From: an uncultured Arachnia sp.
Lineage (GTDB): Bacteria; Actinomycetota; Actinomycetes; Propionibacteriales; Propionibacteriaceae
Direction: 5' to 3'
DNA: 64,000 nt
NCBI GenBank assembly: GCA_934636715.1
Contig: CAKUBE010000006.1
Location: forward strand, 17,761 to 81,760
Shown here piece by piece: positions 55,738 to 63,820 of this stretch (position 1 is its first letter; each line of letters starts with the position of its first letter). Position numbers and translations under genes: made by a program. The notes below the pieces were generated by a model that saw nothing but the letters and a program-made list of their open reading frames with translations, did not search any database and was not told the origin of the DNA.

Positions 55738-56539
55738 AGCCGATGCCGACGTGCCGGGTGAGGTCGTCGCTGGGGAGCTCGTCGACGACGGCGGTGACCT
55801 CCTGCGCGGTCACGTGTGCCCGGCCGTGGTGGATCGAGAGGAAGGCGATGTCGGCGGCGTCCGCGCCGGTGGCAATCCTGACGAAGGACTCCCGCGGGCC
55901 GAGGGCGGTTGCGTCCACCACGTGCCAGCCGTCGTCGACATAGGCCTCAGCCACCGCGTGGAAGTCCATCGGCTTGACTCCCGGCGCGTACACCCCGACC
56001 ACGCGGGCGGGGACGTCGAGCGCCCGGAGGAAGGCGACTACGAGATGGGCGTAGTCGCGGCACACTCCTCGGCGTGAGAGCAGGGTGGCCCGTGCGCCGT
56101 CGGTGGGGAGAGAGGAGCCGGACACATAGGACAGTCGGGTGCCTACCCACGAGCTGACCGCCGTCAGCAGTTGCTCATGCGGCACCTCGGAGAACTCCGC
56201 CAGCGCGGTCGGGGCGAGGGCGTCCGACTCGCAGTATCGCGAGGGGCGCAGGTACCGCAGCAGGTCCCAGTGCGCGGCCGGCGCGGGGGCGATGCGGCCG
56301 TCGATCGTGGCGGAGTAATCGATCGACAGCGAACCGGCCGGCGCCTCCAGCACGTGCACCCTCGTGCCATGCGGGGTGACCAACTCCGTGGGAGCAAGGG
56401 GGCCGTCCTCGCCAGCGAAGACGAGGCTCTCGGACGCTACGCCGGCGTCGAGATAGGCCTGGGCGACGGCGATCTCCAGCACGAGGGTGGCGGGCTCGGT
56501 CACGTCGAGGGCGAGGTGAGTGAGGACGGAGCGCTGCAT
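55736..56539 (-). CDS. Transglutaminase-like cysteine peptidase family protein
   Basis: 267 residues. An N-terminal β-rich domain (about 1-100) precedes a transglutaminase core with catalytic Cys in SRRGVCRDYAHL, His in MDFHAVAEAYV and Asp in WHVVDATAL. Proteins of this plan are annotated as transglutaminase-like and may be proteases or amidases. No signal peptide. Start at 56539; the upstream frame is shadow. Confidence 0.87.
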   Translation of the reverse strand: MQRSVLTHLALDVTEPATLVLEIAVAQAYLDAGVASESLVFAGEDGPLAPTELVTPHGTRVHVLEAPAGSLSIDYSATIDGRIAPAPAAHWDLLRYLRPSRYCESDALAPTALAEFSEVPHEQLLTAVSSWVGTRLSYVSGSSLPTDGARATLLSRRGVCRDYAHLVVAFLRALDVPARVVGVYAPGVKPMDFHAVAEAYVDDGWHVVDATALGPRESFVRIATGADAADIAFLSIHHGRAHVTAQEVTAVVDELPSDDLTRHVGIG

Positions 56540-56558
56540 GCGGCAGAGTCTGGCAGGC

Positions 56559-57236
56559 TCACGTTTCAGCCGGGCAACGGGCCGGCGACCGAGCAGACGC
56601 AGGAGCGGTTGCCGTCGGCGTCTTCGATGACCCGAACGACGGCGCCATCGCGTCGCTGACGAGTGTTCCGCCTGCGGCCAGGACGGCCTGGACGCGGGCC
56701 TCGGCCTCGTCGATCGGGACCCAGACGTCGAGATGCCAGCGCTGCGGCGGGGACGCCGGCGGCAACGAGGGCGTGTCTTCGCTCGGTTCCTGGAACCACA
56801 TCGACGGCGCCTGCGACGGTGCCAGGTCGTCTCCTCCGTGGCTCTCGGCGTCGAGGAGGGCCGCGTAGAAGCCGACGATCGTCGCGTGGTCGTCGGTGTC
56901 GAGGGCCAGTTCGACATCGGTGATCGACGTGTCGCGGGCGATGCCCATGTCGGCCGCGATGGCCGAGATCTCCCGCGCGAGGTCGATATCGCGGTCGGTG
57001 ATCCCGCCGACGTCGTGGCTGGTGAGCGACACCTTGACCTCCGGATAGGTGAGGGTGACGTCGGGGTGGTGGTTGCGGCGCTCGGCGGCATCGCCGATGC
57101 GGTTGGCGAACTCGAGGCCGCGGGCGAAGCTGCCGGTCTGGAACCGGGCTCGCAAGGTGTTTCGGATCTGGCGCCAGTCGTCGAGGCTTGCTTCGGTCAC
57201 CTGGGCGGGGGAGAGGTGTTTCTGCTGATCGTTCAT
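56559..57236 (-). CDS. Pterin carbinolamine dehydratase-VOC fusion, frameshifted at the 3' end
   Basis: 225 residues as read. Residues about 1-100 are a pterin-4a-carbinolamine dehydratase domain (catalytic HH in RRNHHPDVTLTYPEVKVSLT). About 105-205 are a VOC domain (TDVELALDTDDHATIVGFYA, WHLDVWVPIDEAEARV). After APSF the frame yields unrelated residues, while the next frame continues VIEDADGNRSCVC to a TGA at 56566-56568, as VOC proteins normally end. A missing base near 56631-56638 explains this. Either a true mutation or a sequence error. Confidence 0.8.
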   Translation of the reverse strand: MNDQQKHLSPAQVTEASLDDWRQIRNTLRARFQTGSFARGLEFANRIGDAAERRNHHPDVTLTYPEVKVSLTSHDVGGITDRDIDLAREISAIAADMGIARDTSITDVELALDTDDHATIVGFYAALLDAESHGGDDLAPSQAPSMWFQEPSEDTPSLPPASPPQRWHLDVWVPIDEAEARVQAVLAAGGTLVSDAMAPSFGSSKTPTATAPASARSPARCPAET

Positions 57237-57319
57237 CTCCCCACCCTGCCACGGTGCCGACGACGCCGCGAGGGTCAATGCGGCTGTTTCCGTCGGGTCT
57301 TGGGTCCGATCCCGGTTAC

Positions 57320-57359
57320 CGCGGCTGCGTACGTCCCCATGCGGACGTACGCAGCCGCG
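57320..57359. repeat. Perfect 17-bp-arm hairpin
   Basis: CGCGGCTGCGTACGTCC (57320-57336) and its exact complement (57343-57359) surround CCATGC, between the divergent dehydratase-VOC and acetyltransferase genes, 73 bp before the latter. The rest of this 196-bp gap holds a good AAGGAGAG ribosome site and no further features. Confidence 0.9.
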
Positions 57360-57432
57360 TTGTGGCGAAATCCGCTGCGAGGTGGATACGAATGCGGGAC
57401 CATGAGGGCGGCGGATACGGAAGGAGAGAAAC

Positions 57433-58044
57433 ATGACCGACAGCACCGAGCGCGAACGGATGGTTGCGGGCCGCACCTACCGCTCGACGGACCCCGAACT
57501 CACCGCGATGCACGCCGCGACCAAGCGCGTGCTCCACGAGTACAACAGCACCCACCCCGACGACGAGGCGCGCCGCATGGAGCTGTTGCGGGGCCTCCTC
57601 GGCACGGTCGGTCAGGCGTGGATCGAGCCGCCCTTTCGTTGTGACTACGGCGCTCAGATCTCGATGGGTGAGTTCGTCTTCGCGAACTACGACCTGACGA
57701 TCCTCGACTGCGCCCCGGTGACTATCGGCGACATGGTGCTCTTCGGCCCCCGCGTGACTCTCGCGACCGCGAGCCACCCCGTCGACTTCAGGCAGCGCAC
57801 CGTCGACATGTTCGAGTACGCGGAGCCGATCACCATCGAGGAGGGGGCCTGGCTGGGCGCGCACGTCGTCGTCGGGCCTGGCGTCACCATCGGTGCGCGT
57901 TCGGTGATCGGTGCGGGCAGCATCGTCACGCGCGACATCCCGCCGGACGTCGTCGCCGTGGGCAATCCGTGCCGGGTGGTGCGTGAGATCACGGAGCAGG
58001 ATCGCGCCGACTACCTCGCGGCCTACGGCGCGGCGCGTTCCTGA
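57433..58044 (+). CDS. maa: Maltose/galactoside O-acetyltransferase (hexapeptide repeat)
   Basis: 203 residues. Mac domain at the N-terminus (ERERMVAGRTYRSTDPELTA) then a left-handed β-helix: PPFRCDYGAQISMGEFVFAN, the catalytic His in TASHPVDF, and hexapeptides up to GSIVTRDIPPDVVAVGNPCR. It acetylates sugars with acetyl-CoA in the cytosol. AAGGAG lies 5-6 nt upstream of the start. Confidence 0.92.
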   Translation: MTDSTERERMVAGRTYRSTDPELTAMHAATKRVLHEYNSTHPDDEARRMELLRGLLGTVGQAWIEPPFRCDYGAQISMGEFVFANYDLTILDCAPVTIGDMVLFGPRVTLATASHPVDFRQRTVDMFEYAEPITIEEGAWLGAHVVVGPGVTIGARSVIGAGSIVTRDIPPDVVAVGNPCRVVREITEQDRADYLAAYGAARS

Positions 58045-58112
58045 TCCGGATGCGGATCTGGTCATAGTGGTCCTGAAGTCGGTAACCGTCAGCAGGAGTC
58101 TGAGGAGGAAGC

Positions 58113-58772
58113 GTGAAGTTGTTGCTCACGTCAGGCGGCGTCACGAATCCGAGCATCCGCGCAGCACTCGTGCAGCTCCTCGGTAAGCCGATCGCGGAGT
58201 CTCGTGCACTCGTCGTGCCGACGGCCCAGTGGGGTCATCCGATGTGCGGGCCGGCATCGGTGCATGGTCTCGTGGCTGCGGAATCTGCGTGGCGGCACTT
58301 CACGGGCTTGGGGTGGAGGTCGCTCGGTGTCCTTGAGCTCACCGCTCTGCCCACGATCCCCGAAGAGCGATGGCTGGCCTGGATCCACGGGGCCGATGCG
58401 CTCCTGGTCGACGGCGGGGATGCGACCTACTTGAGCCACTGGATGCGAGAGTCCGGGCTTGCCGACCTGGTTCCGGCGTTGCCCGACAAGGTCTGGGTCG
58501 GGGTGAGCGCGGGAAGCATGGTGATGACGCCCAGGATCGGCGAGTATTTCGTCGCGTGGCCGTCGGCGCCCGACGATCGTGCCCTGGGGATCGTCGACTT
58601 CTCCATCTTCCCCCACCTGAACCTCTTCCCGACGAACACGCCGGCCGATGCGGAGCGCTGGGCCGTCGACATCGGCGGCCCCGCCTACGCCATCGATGAG
58701 CAGACGGCCATCAAGGTCGCCGACGGTTCCGTCGAGGTCGTCTCCGAAGGGGAATGGACGAGGTTCGGGTGA
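58113..58772 (+). CDS. Peptidase S51 (dipeptidase E-like)
   Basis: 219 residues. LLLTSGGVTNPSIRAALV at the start, GADALLVDGGDATYLSHWM and the nucleophile Ser in VWVGVSAGSMVMTP match the S51 family, which cleaves Asp-X dipeptides or processes cyanophycin fragments. The GTG at 58113 has GAGGAGG just upstream. Confidence 0.88.
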   Translation: MKLLLTSGGVTNPSIRAALVQLLGKPIAESRALVVPTAQWGHPMCGPASVHGLVAAESAWRHFTGLGWRSLGVLELTALPTIPEERWLAWIHGADALLVDGGDATYLSHWMRESGLADLVPALPDKVWVGVSAGSMVMTPRIGEYFVAWPSAPDDRALGIVDFSIFPHLNLFPTNTPADAERWAVDIGGPAYAIDEQTAIKVADGSVEVVSEGEWTRFG

Positions 58773-58785
58773 CAGCAAGCTCCTG

Positions 58786-59844
58786 TCACTCGTCGAATGC
58801 GGCGGAGGTGAGAAGGTCCCACAGCTCGCCCATGCCGTCGACGTCGTCCCAACCCACGTTGGCGAGGAGCACCGCGGTCGTGTCGATGGCCGGCACGTAG
58901 CGGCACACCGTGGCGACACCCGGGTCGCCGCCGTCTTTGCCGAACGCCCCGTCGGCGCGGAGGTTCACCCCGTAGCCCACGAACCAGCCGTCCTCGCCCG
59001 CCACATGCGGGTGGAGCATGACCGACGGCGTGACGCCGGTCCAGACGCCGCCGCGGGAGACCGCGCGCAGGAAGCGCTCGATGTCCGCGGCGGTGACCAC
59101 CGCGCCGCCGTCCCCGCCGCCGACGGGGTGGACCGAGTAGATGTTGGTCCGCCACGGAGCGCCCGGCGTCGCGGGCGCGAGATAGCCGGTGGCGATGTCT
59201 GGGTAGACCTCGTCGAGCGCGGGATAGCCGCTGGCCGTCATTCCGGCCGGCGCGAAGACTCGCGTGGCCATCGCCTCGGCGAACGGCATGCCGGAAACCT
59301 CCGCGAGGATCAGGCCGAGGAGCACGAACCCGGCGTTGCTGTAGTGGTATTCGCCCGGCGGGAAGTTCGGCGGCCGGTCGCGGAAGAACGGCAGCAGCGC
59401 GGAGTAGTCCCTGACCGTGTAGTTGGGGATCGCGGCCCAGATCTTCTCCATCCCCTCCTCGTCGTAGTCGGGCAGGTCCTCGTCCTCCTCGAAGTAGTCG
59501 GCGATACCGGAGCTGTGCGAGAGCAGATGATGGACGAGGACGTCGTCGCGCAGTGTCGAGGGCCGCAGGTGCGGAGGCAGGACGTCGATCACGCGATCCT
59601 GCACGCTCACCTCGCCGCGCCCGGCCGCGTCGAGGACGCCGACGGCGGTGAACATCTTGCTCAGCGACGCGACCGCGAATCGGGTGTCGGAGTGGATCGG
59701 TATGCGATCGGCCCGGTTCGCATACCCGTGGCAGGACTCGTGGATCACCTCATTCCCACGCGTCGCGCGGAGGATCCCGGAGAATCCATCCTTCTCGAGC
59801 GCGGCCGCGGCCGCGCGGAGTGGGGCGAAGGCGTCGGTGCTCAT
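58786..59844 (-). CDS. Serine beta-lactamase-like hydrolase
   Basis: 352 residues of the class C beta-lactamase/esterase family. The SxxK motif is in FAVASLSKMFTAVG, the YxN motif in YHYSNAGFVLLG, and a third-motif region around GKDGGDPGVA. No signal peptide, so a cytosolic esterase or amidase is likelier than an antibiotic-resistance enzyme. The ATG at 59844 follows GAGGAG. Confidence 0.88.
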   Translation of the reverse strand: MSTDAFAPLRAAAAALEKDGFSGILRATRGNEVIHESCHGYANRADRIPIHSDTRFAVASLSKMFTAVGVLDAAGRGEVSVQDRVIDVLPPHLRPSTLRDDVLVHHLLSHSSGIADYFEEDEDLPDYDEEGMEKIWAAIPNYTVRDYSALLPFFRDRPPNFPPGEYHYSNAGFVLLGLILAEVSGMPFAEAMATRVFAPAGMTASGYPALDEVYPDIATGYLAPATPGAPWRTNIYSVHPVGGGDGGAVVTAADIERFLRAVSRGGVWTGVTPSVMLHPHVAGEDGWFVGYGVNLRADGAFGKDGGDPGVATVCRYVPAIDTTAVLLANVGWDDVDGMGELWDLLTSAAFDE

Positions 59845-59913
59845 GACGCGATTCTCCTCGTCGCCCACGTCCCGCGCCACCCATTCTTCCGGTCAAGGGG
59901 ATTCGCCGCCCTC

Positions 59914-59991
59914 TCCCAGATATCTGGGATGGTTATCCGGCCGTGAGAGGCGGAGACTGAGGCCACAGGGTGCACCCGTGTGGCGTGCACC
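59914..59991. promoter_or_regulatory. Palindromes upstream of the secreted beta-helix gene
   Basis: TCCCAGATATCTGGGA (59914-59929) is a perfect 16-bp palindrome in the gap between divergent genes. GGTGCAC (59969-59975) and GTGCACC (59985-59991) form a second inverted repeat closer to the rightward start. Either could be an operator. A near copy of the first, CCCAGATATGTGGG, lies at 60902-60915 at the end of another gene. Confidence 0.45.
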
Positions 59992-60019
59992 GCCACTCAC
60001 AATCAGAAGGATGGTGTCG

Positions 60020-60808
60020 ATGATGAAATTCCGCTGGAAGGCGCTCGGGGCACTGGTTCTCAGCGGGGCGCTGGCGCTCGCCGCGAGTCCCGCGTCCGCC
60101 GCGCCGATGCACGGCCACGGGCGCGGTCCCAAAGCTTATGTCTGCGCGGGCGGCGAGATCCCGTCGGGCACGTACTCCCGCATCACGGTGAAGGGCGCCT
60201 GCGCGGTGGCTCCCGGTGCCACCGTCACGGTAAAGGGGGACATCGAGGTCAGGGCCGGCGCGATCCTCGACGCGCAGAGCGCGCCCTCGACGATCACGGT
60301 GGGCGGGAGCATCACCAGTGCCAAGGGCGCGATCGTGGGGCTCGGCTGCCAGGGCCCGCAGCACACGGGCAACTCGGGCCATCCGTGCGCCTCCGATCCC
60401 GACGGCCAGTCCCACATCACGGTCAAGGGCAACGTCACCCTGATCAAGCCGTCGGCAGCCCTGATCAACGGCGTCACGCTGCGCAATCTCACCGTGCTCG
60501 GCGGCGGGTCCTACGAGATCCCGTGGTCGATCAAGAACAACACCGTCCGCGGCAGCGTCGTGGTGGCGGGCCAGGACACGTGGTGGATAGGCATTCTGTT
60601 CAACAAGATCGGCGGCGATCTGTTGGTTGCCGATGTCGCTCTCGACGACCCGACCTCGGAGGGCGGTGAGAACGAGGACAAGGTGTACATCGTTCGCAAC
60701 GAGATCGGCCGCAACGTGGTGTGCACGCACGTCACCAACGGCATCACCGGCTACGGCAACACGATCGGCAGGCGGGCGCTCGGACAGTGCTCGGTGCTGG
60801 CGGCCTGA
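60020..60808 (+). CDS. Secreted beta-helix-like protein
   Basis: 262 residues. A clear signal peptide (KFRWKALGALVLSGALALAA, cleavage after ASPASA) is followed by repeated short β-strand units: PSGTYSRITVKGACAVAPGA, VTVKGDIEVRAGAILDA, STITVGGSITSAKGAIVGLG, and later NNTVRGSVVVAGQD. This resembles bactofilin-like or right-handed β-helix exported proteins. Four Cys in the mature part may form disulfides. No catalytic motif recognised. AGAAGG lies 9 nt before the chosen ATG. Confidence 0.75.
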   Translation: MMKFRWKALGALVLSGALALAASPASAAPMHGHGRGPKAYVCAGGEIPSGTYSRITVKGACAVAPGATVTVKGDIEVRAGAILDAQSAPSTITVGGSITSAKGAIVGLGCQGPQHTGNSGHPCASDPDGQSHITVKGNVTLIKPSAALINGVTLRNLTVLGGGSYEIPWSIKNNTVRGSVVVAGQDTWWIGILFNKIGGDLLVADVALDDPTSEGGENEDKVYIVRNEIGRNVVCTHVTNGITGYGNTIGRRALGQCSVLAA

Positions 60809-60819
60809 CGCCAAGCAAG

Positions 60820-60849
60820 CCGGCCCCAGCATGATCATGCTGGGGCCGG
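60820..60849. terminator. Perfect 30-bp palindromic terminator
   Basis: CCGGCCCCAGCATGA and its exact complement TCATGCTGGGGCCGG abut at 60834/60835, 11 bp after the secreted protein gene, between convergent genes. Confidence 0.8.
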
Positions 60850-60891
60850 TTCGCGGTTCCTGGATGGCGCGTTCGGGACCTCAGCCCCTGC

Positions 60892-61878
60892 TCATGCCGC
60901 ACCCAGATATGTGGGAGGGATGGCGACGACGACCTTGCCTCGTGCGTGGTGAGTAGCCACGAGCGCGAGCGCCTCCGGTGCCTGATCCAGGTCGTACACC
61001 GTGTCGATGAGAGGCCGGATGCGTTCCGTGGCGAGCAGATGCCCCAACTCCGTGAGACGCTCGGTGGTGACGGTTCCGGAGAAGACCCGCACGCGCTGCG
61101 GCGCGACGAGCCCATGCCACTGCGCCTTGACGACGCGCATGAGGGCGCCGCCGTCGGGCCCTCTCACACCGCTGTTGGGCAGGATGGCGCCACCGCGCAC
61201 CACTACCCGGCGCCAGTCCCGGATGCGTACGCCGCCCGCGTTGTCGATGACGGCGTCGTAGGGAACGGTGGTGTCCACGGGATCCTGGGATTCGTAGTCG
61301 AGGACGTTCGCGATTCCGAGCGCCCGCACGCGCTCCACGTTGCGGCCGGAGCACACGCCGATGACCTCGGCGCCGCGCAGCGCCGCCAGCTGTGCCGCGA
61401 ACTGGCCCACACCGCCCGCGACGCCGGTGACAACCACTCGCTGCCCCGGCATCACGTTCGCCACCTCGACGGCGCGCATGGCGCTGGTTCCGGCGACGGG
61501 AAGGGTGGCGGCGTGCACGGGGTCGACGCCCTGAGGTACCGCCGCGACGCGGTGCTGCTCGGCGAGGGCGAACGCGGCGAACGTGGCGATGCCCTGTCCG
61601 AACACCGCGTCGCCCACCTGCCAGCGGGTCACTCCGGGGCCGACGTCCGTGACGACGCCGGCGAAGTCCATGCCGAGCCTGCGCCGCGCCGGGCGCCACA
61701 GCCCGTTCCCGGGTCGCACCATGCGGGGTACCCCGCGCATGACGAACACGTCGGCCGCATTGACCGACGCTGCGGAGACCCGGACGAGTATCTGGCCCCT
61801 TCCGGGGGCGGGGATGGGCGCGTCGCCCACCGTGAGAGTGTCCGCCTCGCCGTAGGCGGGCTGAAGAAGTGCACGCAT
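60892..61878 (-). CDS. Quinone oxidoreductase-like MDR protein
   Basis: 328 residues of the medium-chain dehydrogenase/reductase family without zinc ligands. N-terminal VRVSAASVNAADVFVMRGVP, the substrate-channel region GMDFAGVVTDVG, nucleotide motif VVVTGVAGGVGQFAAQLAAL and C-terminal LDQAPEALALVATHHARGKV. Probably NADPH-dependent reduction of quinones or enones. TGGAGC precedes the ATG. Confidence 0.9.
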   Translation of the reverse strand: MRALLQPAYGEADTLTVGDAPIPAPGRGQILVRVSAASVNAADVFVMRGVPRMVRPGNGLWRPARRRLGMDFAGVVTDVGPGVTRWQVGDAVFGQGIATFAAFALAEQHRVAAVPQGVDPVHAATLPVAGTSAMRAVEVANVMPGQRVVVTGVAGGVGQFAAQLAALRGAEVIGVCSGRNVERVRALGIANVLDYESQDPVDTTVPYDAVIDNAGGVRIRDWRRVVVRGGAILPNSGVRGPDGGALMRVVKAQWHGLVAPQRVRVFSGTVTTERLTELGHLLATERIRPLIDTVYDLDQAPEALALVATHHARGKVVVAIPPTYLGAA

Positions 61879-61985
61879 GAAAGCTCCAAAAGGGTGTGAG
61901 GATCTGAGGTCCGGTGCCGTGGGCGCGGGCCTGGGGGTGGTGGGTGTAGAGGTGCGGAGTCGTACGGTGCTAGGGCGACGTGGTG

Positions 61986-62216
61986 TCAGTTCGCATGGTC
62001 CCCGTTGTAGGAGAAGACCTCATCGAGCGGAGCGCCGAGCGCCAGTGCGATCTGGAAAGCCATCTCGAGCGACGGCGAGTAGCGGCCCTGCTCGATGGCG
62101 ATGACGGTCTGGCGGGTGACGCCGAGGGTTGCCGCAAGCTCCGCTTGGGTGAGTTCGCGCTCGGTGCGCAGCTTGCGGATGCGGTTGGAGACGCGAGTGG
62201 GCTTGGGTCCGCCCAT
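61986..62216 (-). CDS. Short XRE-type regulator
   Basis: 76 residues. A single HTH_3 domain: RIRKLRTERELTQAELAATL, GVTRQTVIAIEQGRYSPSLE, then the usual LGAPLDEVFSY end. It is the second gene of an operon with a membrane protein, a common pairing (YozG/DUF2178-like). Start overlaps the membrane-protein stop as TGATG. Probably acts on the duplicated operator upstream. Confidence 0.88.
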   Translation of the reverse strand: MGGPKPTRVSNRIRKLRTERELTQAELAATLGVTRQTVIAIEQGRYSPSLEMAFQIALALGAPLDEVFSYNGDHAN

Positions 62217-62638
62217 CACAGCCCCCTGCGGTAGGCGACGAGGGTGACGCCGATGCTCGCCAGCGAGCCCAGGAACGAACCCACGAAGAGCGCCGTCGCC
62301 GTCCAGAACGCGGGAGCGTCGAGCGCCAGCAGGACGAGCGTCGCCAGCCCGGCAAGCCCGGTGATCCCACCACCTGTGGTTGCGGCATAGCGCTCGATCT
62401 CGTGGTCTCGCGCGTCGGTGTGCGCCTCGCCGCGAACACGCAGCCACAGCGCCAGCATCACCACCGCATACAGGCCGCCGCCGAGGAGGAGGGACCACAG
62501 CATCGGGCCTTGCCAGTCGACCTCGACGAGCGGTCGCCCGTCGGTGACGGCGCGCACGATCACGACTGTCCAGTACGCGGCGAACGTCACGATGCTGATG
62601 GCGAGGCCCGCCCAGGTGTACCTCTCAGTGAACGTCAT
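62216..62638 (-). CDS. Four-helix membrane protein paired with the XRE regulator
   Basis: 140 residues with four membrane helices (ISIVTFAAYWTVVIVRAV, MLWSLLLGGGLYAVVMLALW, LAGLATLVLLALDAPAF, LFVGSFLGSLASIGVTLVAY) and a charged loop (RGEAHTDARDHEIERYA). The layout resembles DUF2178-type proteins found beside small XRE regulators. Possible signal sensing; substrate unknown. Start preceded by GGGAGA. Confidence 0.83.
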   Translation of the reverse strand: MTFTERYTWAGLAISIVTFAAYWTVVIVRAVTDGRPLVEVDWQGPMLWSLLLGGGLYAVVMLALWLRVRGEAHTDARDHEIERYAATTGGGITGLAGLATLVLLALDAPAFWTATALFVGSFLGSLASIGVTLVAYRRGL

Positions 62639-62648
62639 GTCGTCTCCC

Positions 62649-62717
62649 GATGTAAAAAATTCTTAACACGATCAAGGTAATGCAGCCCTGGGAGGCCTGT
62701 CAAGAATTATTTACATC
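62649..62717 (-). promoter_or_regulatory. Promoter framed by two inverted copies of a 19-bp operator
   Basis: Read as GTYAAGAATTWTTTACATC, the site lies at 62649-62667 and in opposite orientation at 62699-62717, with 17 of 19 bases shared. Between them the leftward promoter has TTGACA and TACCTT 18 bp apart. These AT-rich copies stand out in GC-rich DNA and should bind the XRE regulator. The stretch 62718-62859 holds nothing else. Confidence 0.75.
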
Positions 62718-62859
62718 AAGAAGCCAGGGCAACGCGAGGGCAGCGTTGCCACAATCAGGTACGAGCGCGTCCCAGCCGAACCTGTGCCGCAATGCCGAGA
62801 TCGGCACCGCTCCCGCCTCTTGGTGGCGTTCGGCGTCTGCCTCCGTGTGACCGCGCGTC

Positions 62860-63267
62860 TCAACTCTCTGTTCCGTGAAGTGGCACGAGACCTCGGTTCC
62901 GGCGGATGTCCCGGTAGTTCCACTGGATATCCCGCGCCTCCGAGAGCCATCGCATCACCATGACGACGTCGACCTGTTCGGGAGCCGTGTACCGCGCCTC
63001 GGCGGCTTTGAAGCTGCCCTCGGGAGTCAGTCCGGGCTCGTGGAACGACTGCCCGCTCCAGAACAGCAGGCGGACGGAGGCCTTCAGGCGGTCGTATCCC
63101 ACCACGGGATTGCCGTCGAAGAACCAGACCGGATGAGCGTGCCACACCTTTCGTTCGGCATCCGGGAGTCCGTGTTCGATCGTCGCGAGGAGGAGATCGC
63201 AGATAGGGCGCGATTCGGCGTCTAACCGTTCCTGAAACTCACGGATGTCGTCGGGAACCGCTCTCAT
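62860..63267 (-). CDS. DUF1801-family protein
   Basis: 135 residues. An N-terminal helix bundle followed by WHAHPVWFFDGNPVVGYDRL, SVRLLFWSGQSF and a helical end, matching the DUF1801/YdhG-like fold. Function unknown. The ATG at 63267 has GAGG about 8 nt upstream. Confidence 0.75.
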   Translation of the reverse strand: MRAVPDDIREFQERLDAESRPICDLLLATIEHGLPDAERKVWHAHPVWFFDGNPVVGYDRLKASVRLLFWSGQSFHEPGLTPEGSFKAAEARYTAPEQVDVVMVMRWLSEARDIQWNYRDIRRNRGLVPLHGTES

Positions 63268-63380
63268 TCTCAGGACCTCCCAGCCGCCTCGGGGCACTCA
63301 CCCGTCTATCGCCTCTGACGATCCAGTATCCGCCGACGGCAGATGTCCCGCCACTCGACGTCAGTCAGTACGATCGGCGG

Positions 63381-63761
63381 ATGAAGATCAAGTGGCAAGT
63401 GGTCGTGTTCGATGCCGCTGAACTAGGGAGCGAGAGCGCGTTCTGGGCCGGTGTGCTCGACGGTGTCGTCGATGTCGATGATGACTGGCACATGGTCATG
63501 GTTGACGGCGAACCGAAGATCGGAGTGCAGCTTGCGCCCGACCACGTACCGCCAGAATGGCCCAACGGCGTGCCAGAGCAGCAGATTCACCTGGACCTCT
63601 GGGTGGATGACTTCGCTGCCGCACACGAACGAGTCATAGAACTCGGTGCCGTTGTCCTGAAGCCCGCCAGCCAGGATCCCGGACCCGACAACTTCCAGGT
63701 CTACGCCGATCCGGCCGGGCACCCCTTCTGCCTCTGCTGGCTCACAACGCCTCCGCTGTAG
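63381..63761 (+). CDS. VOC (glyoxalase-like) protein
   Basis: 126 residues. QVVVFDAAELGSESAFWAGV, QQIHLDLWVDDFAAAHERVI and the end DNFQVYADPAGHPFCLCW fit the single-domain VOC family of actinobacteria. Ligand unknown. TACGAT lies 6 nt before the ATG (leaderless). Confidence 0.87.
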   Translation: MKIKWQVVVFDAAELGSESAFWAGVLDGVVDVDDDWHMVMVDGEPKIGVQLAPDHVPPEWPNGVPEQQIHLDLWVDDFAAAHERVIELGAVVLKPASQDPGPDNFQVYADPAGHPFCLCWLTTPPL

Positions 63762-63820
63762 GGCCGTTCGCGTAAGAGGCGGCCGCAACCGCGATGAGTG
63801 GCGTGTGACGCGGCCCGGTG

